A stretch of 8,157 bases of DNA from Dehalococcoidia bacterium. Its GTDB lineage: Bacteria; Chloroflexota; Dehalococcoidia; Tepidiformales; Tepidiformaceae. The position numbers were made by a program, and so were the translations under genes. The stretch is from contig SLAK01000147.1 of the NCBI GenBank assembly GCA_007126855.1, positions 1 through 8,157 of the forward strand, given 5' to 3'. How positions within the stretch are numbered: the stretch's first letter is position 1; every line of letters begins with the position of its first letter. The notes under the pieces are model-generated. The model searched no databases. It worked only from the letters and a program-made list of their open reading frames with translations, and was not told the origin of the DNA. Positions 5,812 through 8,157 of this stretch are shown one piece after another.

Positions 5812-7815
5812 CTAGTGGTGACCGTCGTGGTGGCCATGCCCATCGTGGTGGTCGTGCTGATGGCCGTCGTGGTGGCCGTCCGCGCTGTGGTCGACACAGT
5901 GGTCGCTATGGGTAGGCGGCACGTCGAGGGCGGGGTTGCGGTCGAAGAAGCCGGCGGGCTTGAGCATGAAGCCGGCGTATTCAACCGGCATGACCGGCCA
6001 GTCCTCTGGCCGGGCGATGTGGGTGACACCGGCGGTGTACCAGAGCACCACGTCTTCGTTCTCCAGCGGCCGATCCTGGGCGATGTAGCGCGGGAGGCCG
6101 TCGCCGCCGGGGTGTTGATTGGGGAAGTCGCCTGAAGCATGCAGTTCGGCCGGGTCGTAGCGGGTGACCCAGAGGTTCTTCCTGCCGAAGGTGGCCCGTT
6201 TGGCGACGGAGGAATCCGGGTGAGCCAGCATGGTCTGCGCGGCGCCCGGGAGGAGGCGGTAGGCAACCGGCTGACCGAGCCGGTTCTTAACCGACGGGTT
6301 TTCGATGCTCCAGACGCGGTTGCGGGGGAAGTCGCACATGCGCTCGCCTTCCGACTCGCGGGTGATGGCCGTGGACTTTGTGACGAAAGCGTTGCCCAGC
6401 GGGTTGTCCGGCCCCATCGGCACGGCTTCGACGTCAACCTCCGACACGGTGTTGGTGGTGCCATCGATGTCGAAGTCGAGGCGGAAGTTGAAGAGATGCT
6501 GGTGATGGGGAGCAACGAGCTGCGGCGCGATCGGGACGCTGTGCTTGAACTCAGTCTCGCCAGGCTGCGCTGCCTGCGTCTGGAGGACGCCGGTCAGCTT
6601 GACCTCCATCTGCAGGGTGCCGTCCTGGTAGAAGTACCAGAAGAAGCCGTACTCGTAATTGCCAATGGTATGGATGGAGCTGACCACGAGGCGGCGCGAG
6701 CGGCGGACGTGCGCTTGCTGGCTGTCGTAGTCGAAGTGCTTCCAGAGGATGCCGTAGTCCTCTTCGTGCATGCAGATGGCGTTGGCGATGCGGTGGGGAT
6801 TGCCCTCGGCGTCGTTGGCAATGGCGTCGAAGTAGTGGATGGTGCCAAGGCAATCGCAGCCGAGCTCGAGCGAGTTGACCAGGCGGCCCAACCCGGCTTC
6901 GCCGGCGTCGAAGGCGTTCTTCCAGCAGTTCATGGGGCTGGTCTCGCCATAGGGGACAACCATTTCGGCCAGGGAGGCCCGGTACAGGATGGGGCGCACG
7001 CGGCCCTGGTCCTCATAGCCGACGGTGTGGAGCACGAGCCCGTCTACCGGATGCATGGAGACGCGGAAGCTCCACTTCTGCCACTTCACGAAGTGGCCGT
7101 CGACTTCGAAGGACGGCCCTTCGGGCTGGATGATGTCGAGCGGTTTCAGGTCCGTACGCGCCGGACCGGCGCTTTCCTCGTCGAAGTTGGCCTTTTCGGG
7201 CGGGATAGGGACGACGCCGTAGTCGTGGACGTCGACCACCTCGCCGGTGTTGAGATCGGCGAAGGCGATGACGTTTTCGATCGGGCGTGCGTAGCCGTTG
7301 TCGCCGACTTTGTCGCGGACGTAGGCGATGCAACGGACGAGGCGGTGGCCTTCTTCGATATCGAGGCCGAAATGGCCGGCGGGCCAGGGGTCGATCTGGA
7401 CGTTCTCGATGTCGGTCACGCCGCGCTTTGCCAGCGCCTCACGCCAGCCGGGGTGCGCTTTGACCGCGCTCTGAACGCGAGCCATGTCGGCGAGGTCGGC
7501 AGTGATCGGAGCCTGGCCAGCGGTGACGACGTCCCACGAGACAACACGAGCCTCCGACAGGGAGACCACACTCCTGCAGGTGGTTGCCGCGCCGCGGTCG
7601 ACAGCGACGACGAGGGCCTCGCGGGAGACATCACGGCCTTCGAGGACGGCACCCTTCGGCGGTTCGTGGAGGGTGATGTAGGCGATGGCGACGTCGCCTT
7701 CTAGGTGGCCGGATTCACGAAGAATCCGGGCGGTGCGTGAGACTTCTTCTTCAGAGAGCGGCTCAAGCGGATGGACGGCTTTTGCAGTTGCGGGCGAGTC
7801 TGCGACGTTTGTCAT
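5812..7815 (-). CDS. Copper-containing (TPQ) primary-amine oxidase with His-rich C-terminal tail
   Basis: This 667-residue enzyme should oxidise a primary amine to an aldehyde with release of ammonia and hydrogen peroxide. N2 and N3 domains occupy about 20-230 and the catalytic beta-sandwich about 240-633. Y387 in GNYEYG is the precursor of the topaquinone cofactor. H438 and H440 (HHQH) and H599 (GVTHIARPEDWP) are the copper ligands. D303 in FDAGE is the catalytic base, and Y289, 14 residues earlier, fits the gate tyrosine of Arthrobacter globiformis oxidase. There is no signal peptide, so it is probably cytosolic. The core ends as usual (GFFDRNPALDVP), but a tail from residue 636 holds 14 His and 7 Asp in 32 residues. 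The ATG at 7815 has an AAGGGGG ribosome site. It precedes the ureohydrolase and diverges from an RraA-family gene. Substrate (aromatic amine, histamine, agmatine or diamine) is not determinable by eye. Confidence 0.97.
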   Translation of the reverse strand: MTNVADSPATAKAVHPLEPLSEEEVSRTARILRESGHLEGDVAIAYITLHEPPKGAVLEGRDVSREALVVAVDRGAATTCRSVVSLSEARVVSWDVVTAGQAPITADLADMARVQSAVKAHPGWREALAKRGVTDIENVQIDPWPAGHFGLDIEEGHRLVRCIAYVRDKVGDNGYARPIENVIAFADLNTGEVVDVHDYGVVPIPPEKANFDEESAGPARTDLKPLDIIQPEGPSFEVDGHFVKWQKWSFRVSMHPVDGLVLHTVGYEDQGRVRPILYRASLAEMVVPYGETSPMNCWKNAFDAGEAGLGRLVNSLELGCDCLGTIHYFDAIANDAEGNPHRIANAICMHEEDYGILWKHFDYDSQQAHVRRSRRLVVSSIHTIGNYEYGFFWYFYQDGTLQMEVKLTGVLQTQAAQPGETEFKHSVPIAPQLVAPHHQHLFNFRLDFDIDGTTNTVSEVDVEAVPMGPDNPLGNAFVTKSTAITRESEGERMCDFPRNRVWSIENPSVKNRLGQPVAYRLLPGAAQTMLAHPDSSVAKRATFGRKNLWVTRYDPAELHASGDFPNQHPGGDGLPRYIAQDRPLENEDVVLWYTAGVTHIARPEDWPVMPVEYAGFMLKPAGFFDRNPALDVPPTHSDHCVDHSADGHHDGHQHDHHDGHGHHDGHH
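5815..5910 (-). repeat. Internal repeat encoding the His-rich tail of the amine oxidase
   Basis: A 14-base direct repeat (plus-strand CCGTCGTGGTGGCC) occurs exactly at 5822-5835 and 5864-5877, 42 bases apart and therefore in frame. It encodes GHHDG on the minus strand. The peptide HHDGH appears three times in the tail (residues 648-652, 656-660, 662-666). The pattern suggests that the tail grew by slippage or short duplication. Such His/Asp-rich tails bind Cu, Ni or Zn in other proteins; metal binding here is inferred. Confidence 0.8.
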
Positions 7816-7951
7816 CGGTAGTACCCCCTTCGATGCGCACTATAGAACGTGACTTGAGAAAGCCATGGTAACTCCCTTTGCAAGCCCCCTGCGAGGCGGG
7901 GCGTGGGAGGCAGCGTAGGATGTGCCGGCAAGCACTGCGAGAGGTGAAGCT
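7816..7951. promoter_or_regulatory. Divergent control region between amine oxidase and RraA-family genes
   Basis: These 136 bases separate two divergent starts. A minus-strand TATAGT (plus positions 7839-7844) matches the -10 consensus at five of six bases and would give a leader of about 17 bases for the oxidase; I see no good -35. An imperfect nested inverted repeat lies at 7872-7909: CTCCC (7872-7876) with GGGAG (7905-7909) outside, and GCCCC (7884-7888) with GGGGC (7898-7902) inside. It could be an operator or an RNA hairpin. No convincing plus-strand promoter is visible. Confidence 0.35.
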
Positions 7952-8157
7952 ATGACCGATGTCCTGACTGAAGAACAACTGGAGGCGTTGCGAGCGTGGC
8001 CCACGCCGGCGGTTTCGAACGCGATTGAAACGTTCAAGGTGCGCTCACGGAACACGGGGTTCATGGGCCCCGAGATCGTCTGCCGGTTTCCGGAGATGCG
8101 CCCGATCGTGGGTTACGCGGTGACCTGCAAGATCCGCGCGAGCATCCCGCCGGGCGA
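7952..8157 (+). CDS. RraA-family protein (3' partial)
   Basis: Only the first 68 residues lie in the window. The sequence LRAWPTPAVSNAIETF (about residues 13-28) and GYAVTCKIRA (about 54-63) match the N-terminal part of the RraA / 4-hydroxy-4-methyl-2-oxoglutarate aldolase-like fold, where a TPxVSDAL-type start and a GxAxTV strand are typical. Family members include RNase E regulators, divalent-metal aldolases or oxaloacetate decarboxylases, and many proteins of unknown role annotated as dimethylmenaquinone methyltransferase by mistake. The metal-binding and catalytic residues would come later and are not visible. The ATG at 7952 has a GAGAGGTGA ribosome site 4-5 bases upstream. It diverges from the amine oxidase gene, so shared regulation is possible. 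A small-molecule aldolase role is more plausible here than RNase regulation, but that is a guess from the catabolic setting. Confidence 0.8.
   Translation, partial: MTDVLTEEQLEALRAWPTPAVSNAIETFKVRSRNTGFMGPEIVCRFPEMRPIVGYAVTCKIRASIPPG

Noticed and set aside
5815..5910. A tandem repeat or CRISPR-like array from the GTGGTGG-rich stretch
   Set aside because: The repeats are short, in frame and encode the His-rich tail of the amine oxidase; there are no unique spacers.
5694..6515. N-terminal extension of the ureohydrolase to 614 residues
   Set aside because: The extra 274 residues are a frame-shifted shadow of the amine oxidase plus the palindrome; family similarity begins only after the GTG at 5693.
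6139..7704. A 521-codon plus-strand frame
   Set aside because: It is the antisense shadow of the amine oxidase, which has every catalytic residue on the other strand.

Overview
This is a GC-rich bacterial fragment with seven protein genes and very little spare DNA; no gap between genes exceeds about 140 bases. I see no RNA genes, CRISPR arrays, insertion sequences or phage genes. The gene content is that of a metabolically versatile heterotroph, probably from soil or water. High GC, GTG starts, strong GGAGG-type ribosome sites and a secreted LysM/VanY peptidase would suit Actinomycetota or Chloroflexota. That placement is inference; no marker gene is present.

Left part (1-3591): an acyl-CoA catabolic cluster. 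On the minus strand a family III CoA-transferase (1497-2678) is followed by a thiamine-diphosphate enzyme of the oxalyl-CoA decarboxylase / 2-hydroxyacyl-CoA lyase group (1-1427, cut by the window edge). A crotonase-fold protein (2812-3591) diverges from them across a 133-base control region with a perfect 7-bp palindrome. Likely logic: the transferase loads CoA on a carboxylic acid, the ThDP enzyme splits or decarboxylates the 2-hydroxyacyl (or oxalyl) thioester, and the crotonase handles a related acyl-CoA. The CoA-transferase lacks the glycine-loop insertion of formyl-CoA:oxalate CoA-transferase, and the crotonase lacks both hydratase glutamates. A plain oxalate operon or plain beta-oxidation is therefore not the best reading.

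Middle (3683-4651): a secreted LysM plus VanY-type D-Ala-D-Ala carboxypeptidase, a cell-wall gene probably unrelated to its neighbours. It ends 19 bases from the convergent ureohydrolase gene.

Right part (4671-8157): a cytosolic copper/TPQ amine oxidase (5812-7815) followed on the same strand by an agmatinase-family ureohydrolase (4671-5693). A strong REP-like palindrome lies between them. Together they could degrade amines and guanidino compounds: the oxidase converts a primary amine to aldehyde, ammonia and peroxide, and the ureohydrolase releases urea from a guanidino group. The oxidase carries an unusual C-terminal tail with 14 histidines in 32 residues, built from an in-frame repeat. An RraA-family gene (7952 onward, cut by the window edge) diverges from the oxidase.

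The most interesting points are the His-rich tail, the oxidase/ureohydrolase pairing, and the non-canonical lyase/CoA-transferase/crotonase cluster.
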